Shown here: piece after piece, positions 27,301-37,249 of the stretch
How positions within the stretch are numbered: position 1 is the stretch's first letter
Layout: each line of letters opens with the position of its first letter
NCBI RefSeq assembly: GCF_002005305.1
Contig: NZ_CP014782.1
Coordinates: forward strand, 4,216,001-4,280,000
Direction: 5' to 3'
Source: Shewanella psychrophila
GTDB lineage: Bacteria; Pseudomonadota; Gammaproteobacteria; Enterobacterales; Shewanellaceae
Length of the DNA: 64,000 nucleotides
The notes under the pieces: generated by a model
The model's input: the letters and a program-made list of their open reading frames with translations, nothing else
Databases searched by the model: none
Told to the model about the DNA's origin: nothing
Program-made: the position numbers and the translations under genes

Positions 27301-27601
27301 GTTCAGTTTTAGCATATCTGGCGTTTGTAGATAGGGGAGTGCCATAAATAAGGCCTTCGAGACGAGTTGCTGTAGCGTGGCATTTAGGGTCTTTAACCGA
27401 CTCTAATTTCCCCATCAGTTTTAATATACCATCATCTAACTGACTGATATCAACTTGATCAATGGCATAAGCATTTGTTGCCATACCAGATGATATTAGC
27501 ACTACGCCTAACAACACAGCTTTGATACTGACGGCAAGTTTTCGTACTGGATTATGACTAAAGCCCAAACTAGAATGAATTCCATTGCTTATACTGCGCA
27601 T
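24383..27601 (-). CDS. Secreted FG-GAP/VCBS repeat protein with ASPIC/UnbV C-terminal domain
   Basis: A signal segment near residues 24-46 (VLLGVVLISSGMATNAYA) is followed by about 450 helical residues, then a series of calcium-binding-type FG-GAP repeats from about residue 550 (DINNDGLTDILIL, DFDNDGDQDIVI, DVNNDGLLDIYI, DVDNDGDDDLYVLNG). The last 100 residues match ASPIC/UnbV (GIGAQIIVGYENDG, GYMSVHPKQQHIGLG, VIWPNGIRQ). I start at ATG 27601, with GGGAG 6 bases upstream. It is probably an exported beta-propeller protein of CRTAC1-like architecture; its role is unknown. 27602-27732 upstream shows nothing recognised. Confidence 0.88.
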   Translation of the reverse strand: MRSISNGIHSSLGFSHNPVRKLAVSIKAVLLGVVLISSGMATNAYAIDQVDISQLDDGILKLMGKLESVKDPKCHATATRLEGLIYGTPLSTNARYAKTELQKRLVRAIWQKAASLHLDASQLSLSQVNEASELLFQTELKQLKQGLPDVNQSYWSVSTNGVTTEINSRDQQHYGSIAYTLRAMLAVQQDVLLDFDIELPELSDDAAKAITEKVDLVTLSLLKRADSLAREVDSYEVSAKMITQSWGVIFPSLESSENVGTANSSSSKAAKSGLLLPLIEQKIAAFEQYNEVNQTLFARNLQVYFAKLALPKDPAKKAAFKQYFTEAMIAFSGTLYLDAQARVSNGSTIKESDVAASVQSLLPHSINEYEDVIFYPNYPKDKQVIIESYDMDSFRDSGLHWLYFKEALLDAKSLVKIEADPFAAELLSEAIAHYGVLLLRNAGIEGKRLKQEMLSSELVALSYEKIMSDLQKYHNYQPQKLAKTGIISAGGNGGDTPQTRYFINVTDKQGFKAEHRSSDWLSRQLRSYLSKSSETGIITIPPAFGGGGVAAEDINNDGLTDILILSGLGNKLFLNKGGHFEDITVSAGLDNDSKRKGSEDTAGEPRQPLIADFDNDGDQDIVITYVDEAHRVYRNDGEAKFTEVTAIASLGGAGLVGGPATTFDVNNDGLLDIYIEYFGNYLKGELPTLKRRNDNGGVNVLFINKGGFKFEQAKDALGANNSGWGQAVTHTDLNMDGWQDLIVGNDFGVNAYYINQQGKGFVDYAAKLGTDKPSYTMNLSLSDLNRDGIADIYVSNIVTMNKDQKYVTPSEDTSAEFNPDKLANMRVVEGNDLFLSTFADNGVIKYQHSDLVGRGFSSTGWAWDADFLDVDNDGDDDLYVLNGMNDYYVYSTENPYYNDPMTGESLAVNFPDAAKASNVFFLNSSGKLSNVSALSGLDMIANSRSASYLDFDNDGDLDVVVNNYHDTAQLFENQAQKLNNNWIKITLQGSSKHGVNLDGIGAQIIVGYENDGYSWRQVSGSQGYMSVHPKQQHIGLGKATSANLMVIWPNGIRQSISNVKANQSYTVRYPKR

Positions 27602-27732
27602 ATACAACTCCCTTTTGTCGTTACCTTCTCCTTAAACAACGATAAACAGCAGGAGTGGCCGACATATTTTTATTAAATATTTATCAACTTCAAGATATCA
27701 AAAAAACAACATGCATACCAACAAGTCTACAA

Positions 27733-28052
27733 CCTCGGAACTAAAGCGCCCTCCTACAACATGCAAGACTATGTAAGACCGGCTTTAGCCGGGAGGAAAC
27801 TATCAAATGGACAAGAGACATATCTCAAGCCTCGGGGCTAAAGCGCCCTCCTACAATATGCAAACCTATGTAGGACCAGCTTTAGCCGGGAGGAAGCTAT
27901 CAAATGGACAAGAGACATATCCCAAGCCTCGGGGCTAAAGCGCCCTCCTACAATATGTAAACCTATGTAGGACAGGCTTTAGCAGGGAGGAATAATCAAC
28001 ATGCCCAAAAGATATATCCTAAGCCTTGGGGCTAAAGCGCCCTCCTACAAGG
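27733..28052. repeat. 97-bp tandem REP/BIME array, 3 units plus partial
   Basis: Units begin at 27733, 27830, 27927 and 28024, exactly 97 bp apart. Each holds an opposed pair of REP motifs: CTAAAGCGCCCTCCTACA and TGTAGGACCAGCTTTAGCCGGGAGG. Sequence between the pair is conserved (ATATGCAAACCTATG), so the whole doublet was duplicated as a unit. The last copy enters the 3' end of the next gene. Confidence 0.93.
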
Positions 28053-31000
28053 ATAAACTCTTCTATATGCAAGCATCGTTAGCAAACAGAAAATAGCCCA
28101 AGCCTGCATACTACCGCTACTGCTTTCACTATCATTCTTCCCCTGAACATCTAAAGTAAGCTTAACCGTGTCATTATGTTCATTGGTATCGGATTCAAGT
28201 CGCTCAACGGTCGCAATAATCGAAAACTCGCCAACAGACTTAGGTGTGATCCACAACTCAATTTTTTTACGAGTTCCACCAGCTATCTCACCCAAGTTAC
28301 AAACATACTCACCATCTTGGCCAACACAATTACCTGGTATATTAGAAAGTTCAAAACGAGTTCCGACACTGATTGATACACTGACTTCTGTAGCTATAGC
28401 TCCTGAAAGGTTACCGATGCTGAACATGACGGGCGAAGCCACATCAACCTGAGGGAAGTTGGGGCCATCAGCAAAAATAGACACATCCGTTTCTTGTAAA
28501 CCAAAGCCACCATCCAAGCTTAAGTACCAAAGTGACACCCCATTTTGGCTATCGAATGTCACTATATCTAAGTCACCATCGTTATCTAAATCGAGTAACG
28601 CAATGCCCTTAAGGGAGTTAGATACAATAACGGCTTCATCAACACGAATATCATTCAATCCGTAATAATGCCAAATACTAACCCCTTGCGGAGTAACAAA
28701 GAAAATCTCGCTGACTCCATCATCATTGACGTCTGCTACAAGAATATCGAGCGCGTTAGGAAACTTGACATTGCTAACTTCATAATCAAGTTCAAAGACG
28801 CTTTTTATCAGTTGCCAAGTCGAATCACTATAAATAAAAGCATCCTTCAAGCCATCGTTATCTATGTCAGTAGTAATGAATTTTTCTACAGCTTGAGAGA
28901 GACTAATGACTGGAGTTGACATCCAAGTTCCCTCTTCCTGACTAACGAGCACAGGGAGGCTCGAATTTCCTGCTACTACAAGGCTAACATCTGTATCTGT
29001 CTCAATAAGTGTTATGGCCGTTATCCCGGTATCAGCTAGAACTGGGGCAGCGGCTGGCGCTTGTGAGTTATCACTTACTTTAGCATTTTTTTCTCCCTGT
29101 ATAGCAGAACTGCCATTGAGCGATGCCAGCTCAAATGCATTGACTAACTCGACATTAAACTCACTAGTCCCGAGACCTGAATAAATAGCAATGTTGACTT
29201 GCGAAATACCAGCAAGAACAAGCTCTATAGTGTCATCTTGACCAAAGTCTGTAGCCAAAATAAAGTCAGCCTTTACTGCATCAAGCACAATGGATGACTC
29301 GATACCTAGCTCACTATTAAGTAAATAAGCCATGCTATTAGCCGATGCTCCTCCGGCAGTGATGATGTCGATGACATCGTCCCCATTAACATCTGCAAGC
29401 AATATAGCTTTAACATCTTGAAGCATATCTAGGTTGGACTTTAGCGTGAGGGAACCCGCACCATCATTAGTGTAGATAGTAATGGTCATAGCCGATGCGT
29501 CAAAGGCTAACATATCCACAAAGCCATCACCGTCAACATCTGCGGTTACACCCACTTCTGTAGGAGTGGCAGACAAGAGCACACCAGGAACTTGCGACAA
29601 TATATTTGCAAGTAAAAGGTTAGCGCTATCGTTAACTGGCCCAGAGATATTACTCGCTGTAAGAGTCAGATTAGCATCCGCGAAACCTGACTCAATGGAA
29701 TTAACTGAGAAAGTAAAGATAGATTCATGACTTGCATTAACATCGAGTTTATCACCGAGCACACACTCGATTGACGTGTCTCCCTCTTGGCAAAACTCCG
29801 GCAAACTCACGATAGTAAGTACGTCTGCGATAACTATCTCAAAGCTAACATCATTGGCATCTGCAAGGCCTAAGTTAGTGATCCCTACGACCAAGTTCAC
29901 TTCCTGACTTTGAGTCGCGGGAGCAGGAGAGAAATAGATATTAGTATTTATGCTTGGAGAGTAGTTAAGATTATAAGTAACTGAGTAGGTGGAGCCGACA
30001 TTTCCATTGCCGAGTAAATCATTCGCCACATCAGCAGCGAGCGTCAGTGTCACAAGGGCTTGTTCAATTGGCGTCACCAATACGCTATAACTAGTCGTAT
30101 TTTGAGCCGAGAATTCAGAAAGTGTAGCGTTGGTATATTGAATGTCTTCTAAGGCAAAACCTGTAACATCTTCACTAAAAGTAAATGTGGCAGTAAAAGG
30201 AGCCGCTGTTTCATTGACTGGCCCAGAAATAACCACAGTTGGCAGCACATCATCGAAAGCATAACTTAACGTATTAGACACAGTATTGCCGTTACCTGCG
30301 GTGTCGGTCGCAGCACCTGCAGCCACTGAAACCGAAACATCGACTTCGCCTGAAGCCTCGACTTGCACCGAGTAGCTAGCAGAGTTAATCACCTGAAAAT
30401 CAGCCAAACTTGCATTCACGACACTTATATCATCGACAGTAAAACCTGTGACATTTTCATCAAATACAATATCGACAGCAAAAGATCCAGTTTGTCCGCC
30501 ATTTGGCCCGGATAAAACCACATTGGGTTTAATCGCATCGACGACAAATGTGCTACTAGGCCCGGCCGACGGCGCTAAGTTAGTGCTAAATCGAGCGGTG
30601 CCTTCAGCAATAGTTATACCTAATTTTCCTTGCCCCGAAATATTTTGAATTGTGACAATGGCTGTTGTTGTGTCACCATTTGTCACCACAATTTCACCCT
30701 GCGCCGTATCAGTTGAATTAAGTGTGATAGCCTGTGTATCGAGGTTAACCTGCTCTGCATCGAAATAACTTATGGTATAAGTTACTGGCCCTGTACCGGC
30801 TAATGATGATGAAGGAGCACTGATAACTAAGCTAGGAGTTGGCACTAATGGCGTCGTTTGGTATTCAAACTCGACGTCAACAGCAGCCGTATTAGTCACT
30901 GTCGCATCGAGAGCATCAATTGCAACGCCCGCTGCAATTGATAAAGTTACCACCCCATCGGCAATAGGAGTGACAACCACACTATAGTTGCTTCCAGAAC

Positions 31001-32357
31001 CACTAAAACCGGATAACGTGCCGTTGATAGCTGTGATATCCGATTGAATAAAATCAGTCACATCATCTGAAAAATTGATAGTCATATTGACTGAGGTATT
31101 CGATGTAGGACTGGTGACATCAACGCTTGAAGCAACTGTGATCTCGTTAACACTGATGCTATCTATTGCGGGGCTGATAAACATAACCCCACCTATGGTT
31201 GCCATTAAGGTACTTGAGGCTGTGGTATATGAATTAGCTAAAGTTCCTGCCGGGAAGTTGACTGTTACGGTTAAAGCACATTGAGAGCCCGCACTCACTT
31301 CAACGCCTGACACCATTAGCATAGTCGTACCAGTGGCAGAACTTGAAGCACCACAAAAATTAGACTGAGCAACTGAAGTCACGCTTGCACCGACATTAAG
31401 CTTTGAAAAATCTTCAGAAAATTGTATAGCTGTAGCGTCACCAGCTCCCGCTACGTTAGTTATCAGGTAAGTCAGGTCGACATCTGCACCACTGGCACCC
31501 ACTCTGATTGATTCAACATCAACTGAACCAATATTAAAGCTTTTAGTAAAGCTCAAGCCACTGACACTCAAATCAGTGCTGTTTACACTGTTACTGACGT
31601 TATTACCATTTACTTGCGCACTGATAACCGAACTTGTAAAGGTAACATCACCCACGGTATCTGCCGGCAGTTGTACCGAAACTGAGAAGTCACAAGTATC
31701 GGCCGCAGCAAGAGTGCCTCCTGTAAACGTGAGCATGCCTGTTCCACTGATACTAGAACCCGAACCACAGATATCCCCACTAGGTAAACCTGTTGCCACC
31801 ATACCTGTCATTACTGCGTCTAGGTCTAATGTAAAACCAATAGCAGTGGCAGAATCCGAAGATGCAAAATCATGCTGAAGCGAGAAGTTGATCACTCCCG
31901 CGCTGCCAGGTAGAACCGTGGTGTCGACAAACGAGAAGCTCAATGAAGGTGCTGTATCAATAATCACGCTTTCGCTTGCAGACGGAGACCCACTCGAGAT
32001 TAACTGCGAATTTATAGTCGACAATATTGTGCCAACTGACACATTGTAATTTCCTGCAGCCAAACTCGTTGGCAGAGACAGCAACACATCAAATGTACAG
32101 CTGTCACCGGCGGCAAGACCCGCGCTGGATACTGAAACATCCGTAATTGTTGGTGGATTCTCTGAGTCGACAACAGGATTAAAGAGTGAGCCTACGCCAC
32201 AGTCACCCGTCACTGGTAGCGTATCGACTGATATTCCACCGATTGAACTTACATTTAGACTAAATGAAATATCACTTGCAGCATTAACGGTATCTAGGTT
32301 CGTTAACACATGACGTAAAGTGACCGTACCTCCTGCGGTAAGGAAAGGCTCAACAAC

Positions 32358-33611
32358 CTTAGAGATCCCCTCATTTTTCAATTTTAAATAATCCCGAAAA
32401 TTGAACGGTAAATAGGCTGGTTTTTAAGGTAACGATAAAAATTATCCATTAGAGGTTCTGCCCACTCTTCTCGCATCGTGGGTAACAGTTCATAGTAAAT
32501 ACAACCTTGGCGAAACAGAGAGTATGAGCGAGTTTTACTGGTATTTGCCTTTATTGTCTTTTCCAAGTCAGCATCCTCGCCCGCTTTTCCTAGTAGCGTC
32601 AGCAAGCCTATCGCCAAGGCGCTTAGCAAAAACAACCGGTCTCTACGTACCGGGGAACGCGTGTAGGTGGCACTCATCCCCATGCCAAAACGATAGTCTT
32701 TAATGTCACGAAAAGTCGTCTCTATCCCCCAACGTTTCCCATATAAAGTCAACATCTTGCTACTCACTAGGTCACGTCGACTTGATGCTAAATACCAAGC
32801 TTCTTTCATGCCTTTTTTCTTGGTGCAAATGACCCGAGCGACTGCTTGCTTATTACCCGTTATTTGAACGTCCTTAAGGGTTCTTGTTATGCCGCTGGGT
32901 AATAGCCAGTCCTTTACTGGAAACAGCTCTCCTACCGCATCGGTGACTTTGATATTAGCCTTAATTCTAATGATGAAGTCAAAACCCAGCTCATGTTCAA
33001 TGAAGTTAAATAGTGCCGTATCACTAAAGCCTCTATCAGCAACAATTGTCACTTTAACATCCTCTGCAACGATCGACCTTAACTTAACCAACAACTCATC
33101 TTCATGGTTGTTTCTATTACCTTTTAAAGCATGTTTACGATGGGTTTTCCATAGCAGTGGCGTGTTACGTCCATGGGTTGTTTGCATACTCAGTACGATG
33201 GTTGAATGGTCGTCTGAATCAAATTCAGTCCAATCGAGAGAGACCACTATCTCTTTGCGTGCACCGATAATATAAGGCCCCCAGGAGTCCAGTAATTGCC
33301 AGACGTTTAACTTTGTATTACTGAGTAATCGGTCTACTTGTTTAATAGCAGACTTACGCTTAAGTTTATTGGCTTGGGCTAAGCCAGCGCCAATGGCATG
33401 AATAGCGAGTGACCCCTTTTCAATCACTCCGTGAGCGGCATTAGCAAGTGAGGTGACCCTTTTAGCATGCATGTCATGGCCAAAGAGTTCATCGATGTGA
33501 TTATGAATAAGGGCTTTATTTATCATGTTATAAATTTTAGAACATAGAGTGATTTGGCTTATTATACTCTGGAAGCCTTGCTGCCTCTGGTTATTATGAG
33601 GGGATGCTTAA
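32358..33611 (-). mobile_element. IS4-family insertion sequence with 10-bp target duplication
   Basis: The ends carry an inverted repeat with the perfect core ATCCCCTCAT (32365-32374 and, inverted, 33596-33605) plus partly matching outer bases. Outside it the direct repeat GCTCAACAAC occurs at 32348-32357 and again at 33612-33621, giving a 10-bp target duplication and an element of about 1,254 bp with one transposase gene. Removing the element and one repeat restores the interrupted reading frame, which confirms the ends to within a base or so. Confidence 0.92.
32384..33526 (-). CDS. IS4-family DDE transposase
   Basis: This is a 380-residue transposase with an RNase H-like core. The catalytic residues are visible as D98 (VVSLDWTEFD), D164 (TIVADRGFSD) and E269 within LYGKRWGIETTFRDIKD, the Y-R-E-K type signature of IS4. 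Full length, no frameshift, and start and stop both inside the terminal repeats, so the element may still be active. Confidence 0.95.
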   Translation of the reverse strand: MINKALIHNHIDELFGHDMHAKRVTSLANAAHGVIEKGSLAIHAIGAGLAQANKLKRKSAIKQVDRLLSNTKLNVWQLLDSWGPYIIGARKEIVVSLDWTEFDSDDHSTIVLSMQTTHGRNTPLLWKTHRKHALKGNRNNHEDELLVKLRSIVAEDVKVTIVADRGFSDTALFNFIEHELGFDFIIRIKANIKVTDAVGELFPVKDWLLPSGITRTLKDVQITGNKQAVARVICTKKKGMKEAWYLASSRRDLVSSKMLTLYGKRWGIETTFRDIKDYRFGMGMSATYTRSPVRRDRLFLLSALAIGLLTLLGKAGEDADLEKTIKANTSKTRSYSLFRQGCIYYELLPTMREEWAEPLMDNFYRYLKNQPIYRSIFGII

Positions 33612-34891
33612 GCTCAACAACACTAACAGTGAGACTCGGAGCATTTGAAACCACCAGAGAGTTACTCACGTCAGTATAATTTGTAGTGCTACTGTCCAAG
33701 GTCGCTGAGATGCTAGTTGCCGTATTGGTATAAGCACCTTGTGGCGCATTACTAGGAATCGTAACTGGCACAGAGAAACTACAACTCGCTTCCGTAGCGA
33801 GTGTGCCACCAGTCAAAGTAATACTACCGTTTCCCGAGATGCTCGAACCCGAACCACAAATATCATTTAAAGGCAGCCCCGTTGCAACAAGTCCCGCAAG
33901 CGCTGCATTGAGATTATCTGAAAAGGTTATATCTGTAGCAGAAAAATTTCGGTCGAAGTTGGTGATGGTGAAATCTAAGGTGCCTGTACTCGAACCTGGT
34001 ACTGCAGTGAGAGGGTTGAAATTAACATTCAAAAATTCACGCTGTACCTCGAAAGAAGCACCTACTTTTCCGGAATACACTAGTGAAGGGTTTACAAAAA
34101 AACTGATATTTCCCCAAATCAAATCAATCATGCCAGCTGTATTAGAGACAATATCAATAGAGGCAGTACAAGCAGCTTCTGAAGCAAGCGTTATACCAGA
34201 GAGAAATTGAATTAGCACCTGCTGGTTCAGCAAGCGAAACACCACCACAATCGCTGCTAAAATTGGCAATGGGCGCAATAACTATTCTACTGGGTAAATT
34301 AATAGCCGCTGTGCCTGACATTATAGTGCTGCCAGTATTAGTAAAAGCATAGTTTATAGTGTTAACAGCACCCACAGATATAACCGGAGAAGCCAGAGAT
34401 ACGCCGAGAGTAAAAAGAGTGGCGTCGACGGTTAATGTGGTTGATATATTAGTTCCGGCTCCTAAGCTTGAGTTCAAACCGGAGGTGAGAGTTGCGCCAG
34501 TTGCGGTTGCAGTTACGTTAAACTGTAAAATACAGCTTGCTCCGGCTGCGAGACGGTAATTACTCGCTGAAAATAAAGATGCACCGGCAACTGCGCTATA
34601 ACTGCCATCCAGACAAGTCGTGAGATCGCCCACTTGCTCTGCAATTAAATGATTTGCCGGCAATGTTGCAGTAAAAGCAATATCTGTTGCTGAACTCGCA
34701 GACGTATTAGTTAAGGTATAAGTTAAAGTACTCAAATGACCTGATGCAATAGTAGGAGTACTAAACGCCCCAGATAAAGTCAGATCTGTACCAGCCGCAT
34801 GGCTAACCTTTGCGATCAACAACAGTGAAATATAAAAAACCAAATAAACAGCATTTAAAAGACACTTCTTCTGCTTGGAGGTGTTTTTCAT

Positions 34892-35265
34892 TGTAATTCC
34901 TTTTATATATCTCTTATTAGCGCAACAAATGAACGTAGTTAAATATAATTACAAAATAACTATACACATAATGATAACACTTGAACAAATTATTGTTAGC
35001 CCCTTCTTGAAGTTTTAATATGGTCAACTAAATTTTATCCAAAACTAAGCAGCATTAACGAGAAAATAATAAATAACGATAAATATCAATCAGATATACC
35101 CACCCAAGGATAAATAAACTTATGTTTTTATCAATAAAAATACAAACAGTAATTAGTTCAAAATAAACATCTGGTCAAACCTTTGACGCTTACCTACACA
35201 TTTTCACTGCCTATTGTTATCATTAGGTTAAAATTAACTCATTATTTCAATATGCAGGTGAGAAA
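34892..35265. other. AT-rich divergent promoter region
   Basis: 374 bp between the divergent starts of the giant secreted protein and the 169-residue secreted protein. It is strongly AT-rich and contains no gene. Promoters for both directions must lie here, but I could not assign -35/-10 boxes with confidence. Confidence 0.45.
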
Positions 35266-35775
35266 ATGATGATTGCATATAAAAAACCGCTTCTAATAGT
35301 CCTTTGTATTTCTAGTTCATTGAGTTTCTCAATCAATGCCAAACAGATAGTTGCGAGTGGTTCTCAATTAGAAGTGAGCGCTTTAAGCACTGAAAATAAA
35401 TTTGATGAAGCCATTGTGACAATCACAGGCCCTAACGGTTTTGAAAAACAGATAAGAGTAGACGCTAACAATAGTGAACTTGATATAGAGCAACTTGGCA
35501 TAGTCAAAGACGGCAATTACAGCTATCAAGTTGAATATAGCCAATGGGGTGAGGTTGAAATAGTTAATGACCGTAAGACTGGTAGGCAGGGAGCAACCCG
35601 AAACTTGGGAAAAGTTGAGACCAAGTCTGGATACTTCAATGTCAGAGACAGTGAGTTTGTTCAGGAAGCAGATTACGAAGGGGAGCAGGGGCAGGAAACA
35701 AAAGCGGACCAGATGCTTGAGCAAATAGTTGATAAGAATAATTTTGAAATCGTGGACGAGCAGTTAGCCAAGTAA
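35266..35775 (+). CDS. Secreted protein of unknown function
   Basis: The 169-residue protein begins with a signal peptide (about residues 1-25, ending SINAK). The mature part looks like a single beta-rich domain (FDEAIVTITGPNGFEKQIRVD, DGNYSYQVEYSQWGEVE), followed by an acidic Gln-rich tail. No family is recognised. AGGTGAG precedes the ATG. It is followed after 44 bp by a secreted protein with an endosialidase-type chaperone domain, and the two probably form an operon; a shared role at the cell surface is inference. Confidence 0.75.
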   Translation: MMIAYKKPLLIVLCISSSLSFSINAKQIVASGSQLEVSALSTENKFDEAIVTITGPNGFEKQIRVDANNSELDIEQLGIVKDGNYSYQVEYSQWGEVEIVNDRKTGRQGATRNLGKVETKSGYFNVRDSEFVQEADYEGEQGQETKADQMLEQIVDKNNFEIVDEQLAK

Positions 35776-35783
35776 CTTGGCTA
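35765..35783 (+). promoter_or_regulatory. Hairpin with the stop codon in its loop
   Basis: TAGCCAAG and CTTGGCTA form a perfect 8-bp stem around a 3-base loop that is exactly the TAA stop codon of the preceding gene. No T-run follows, so it is more likely an RNA stability or attenuation element than a full terminator. Confidence 0.6.
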
Positions 35784-35819
35784 TTCCTTACTAAACTTGA
35801 AATAGCAAGGGTAATAACA

Positions 35820-37196
35820 ATGAATAAAAATATGAGTATTAGTATGAAAACAACTTTAAGAGTACTGCCACTTAGCTTAGCTATATCAATGGTAATGGCT
35901 ACATCGGTCCACGCAGACCAAGTAATACTCGATGATCTGATCGTCGATGGCAGTAATTGTGTAGGCATGGACTGTGTAAATGGTGAGTCATTTGGTTTCG
36001 ATACTCTACGCCTAAAAGAAAATAACTTACGTATCAAGTTTATTGATACGAGTTCAACTTCAAGCTTTCCATCTAATGATTGGCAGATAACCGCCAATGA
36101 CAGTGCTAATGGCGGTGCAAACAAATTCTCTATTGATGATATAGATGGCGGCAGAACACCATTTACACTCGAGGCAGGTGCGCCAAGTCATTCACTGTAC
36201 GTCGATGATGGTGGGCGATTGGGTTTAGGGACAAATACCCCAGTAGTAGACGTACATATAAAATCAGGTAACACCCCTACCCTAAGGCTAGAACAGGATG
36301 GCAGCTCCGGCTTCACCCCACAAACCTGGGATGTAGCTGGTAACGAAGCTAACTTTTTTATACGTGACGCAACCAATGGTTCGACACTGCCATTTAGAAT
36401 ATTTCCAGGAGCGCCATCTAGTGCATTATCAATAGCTGCTGATGGTGATGTGGGAATTGGAACAACCTCTCCGGTAGGGAGGTTTGATGTCAAAAACCAA
36501 GGAAATAACAGAACAATATTGTCTTTATCTGACGCTGGAGACCTGGGCATAGGTAATGGTTCTGCAGCACTTTACTATGGGGTTCAGGCAAATCTAGACA
36601 TAAAAGGGGAAGCAAATGATAGCACCATGTTTGGAATGACTACTCAATTAGATTCTCGTAATAGTTCTATTGCTTTCTTAGGAGAAAATACTGTCCGAAA
36701 ATGGCTATTAAGTTCTAGAAATAGTTCAGATGCAGGAAGAAGTGCAACCGATGATAGGTTTGCTATTTCTAATGGCGCCTCAAGTGAAGTATTCACAGTT
36801 CATCAAAATGGTAGCGTTTACTTTGGTGATAGCCCTTCAAGCTTAAACAATAATACAACACATGCTATAGATACTTCGACAGGAGCTCACTTGACGATAG
36901 GTGGTGTTTGGACAAACGCTTCAAGTCGTGAACTAAAAGATAAAATTACAAGCATATCTATTGACGCAGCAGTCACTGCTTTGAAGCAGCTTAAGCCTGT
37001 TACGTACATTTATAAAGCAGAGCCTTCGGAAACATATGCAGGATTTATATCAGAAGATGTTCCTGAGCTGGTAGCAACAAATGATAGAAAAAGCCTAGCG
37101 TCAATGGATATCATTGCAGTCCTAACTAGAGTTGTACAAAACCAGAATGAAAAAATTGATATATTAAATAATAAACTAGAAATGTTAGGGAAGTAA
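35820..37196 (+). CDS. Secreted fibre-like protein with C-terminal S74 (endosialidase-type) chaperone domain
   Basis: A signal peptide ends near residue 33 (SVHAD). The body carries repeats of the type found in tail-fibre and adhesin proteins (GRLGLGTNTPVVDVHI, GDVGIGTTSPVGRFDV), separated by PFRIFPGAPSSALSI-like and PFTLEAGAPSHSLYV-like segments. The last 95 residues form the Peptidase_S74 intramolecular chaperone (SSRELKDKITSI, YAGFISEDVPELV, ending in a coiled coil with NEKIDILNNKLEM). In this family the chaperone assists trimer folding and is often self-cleaved; here cleavage would be inferred before SSRELKDK. Exported trimeric surface fibre is my best reading. Confidence 0.85.
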   Translation: MNKNMSISMKTTLRVLPLSLAISMVMATSVHADQVILDDLIVDGSNCVGMDCVNGESFGFDTLRLKENNLRIKFIDTSSTSSFPSNDWQITANDSANGGANKFSIDDIDGGRTPFTLEAGAPSHSLYVDDGGRLGLGTNTPVVDVHIKSGNTPTLRLEQDGSSGFTPQTWDVAGNEANFFIRDATNGSTLPFRIFPGAPSSALSIAADGDVGIGTTSPVGRFDVKNQGNNRTILSLSDAGDLGIGNGSAALYYGVQANLDIKGEANDSTMFGMTTQLDSRNSSIAFLGENTVRKWLLSSRNSSDAGRSATDDRFAISNGASSEVFTVHQNGSVYFGDSPSSLNNNTTHAIDTSTGAHLTIGGVWTNASSRELKDKITSISIDAAVTALKQLKPVTYIYKAEPSETYAGFISEDVPELVATNDRKSLASMDIIAVLTRVVQNQNEKIDILNNKLEMLGK

Positions 37197-37201
37197 TAAA
37201 T

Positions 37202-37242
37202 AGTGTCTCTAAACTCAGCAAGTAGCGACATTTAGAGACACT
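37202..37242. terminator. Bidirectional terminator between convergent genes
   Basis: AGTGTCTCTAAA (37202-37213) pairs perfectly with TTTAGAGACACT (37231-37242) across a 17-base loop. It sits between the convergent S74 protein gene and the aminotransferase gene. Confidence 0.8.
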
Positions 37243-37249
37243 AGCTTTC

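Larger units (their letters stand above)
28032..34891 (-). pseudogene. Giant secreted repeat protein, disrupted by an insertion sequence and a frameshift
   Basis: The reading starts at 34891 with a signal peptide (to about SHAAG), then repeated beta-sandwich domains of about 115 residues with paired cysteines (LPLNDICGSGSSISG is nearly repeated as LPSGDICGSGSSISG), Ig-like domains (FDENVTGFTVDDI), FG-GAP-like repeats (DVDGDGFVDMLAFD) and a C-terminal SSSGSMQAWAIFCLL-plus-RR tail resembling a GlyGly-CTERM sorting signal. Two lesions break it: a frame change near 34205 and an IS at 32358-33611. Precise excision of the IS plus one target copy rejoins the two parts in frame. The intact ancestor would be about 1,890 residues. 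The 28032-32381 frame may still be translated only if restarted. Confidence 0.85.

Noticed and set aside
32889..33275. Plus-strand open frame of 128 codons inside the insertion sequence
   Set aside because: It is antisense to the intact transposase, whose DDE motifs are certain.
33562..34278. Separate secreted protein gene of 238 codons
   Set aside because: Its first residues are an out-of-frame reading, and its last 15 are encoded by insertion-sequence DNA. It is the middle part of the interrupted giant gene.
35383..36124. Minus-strand open frames opposite the secreted-protein pair
   Set aside because: The plus-strand genes have signal peptides, ribosome sites and a known C-terminal domain; the antisense frames have none of these.
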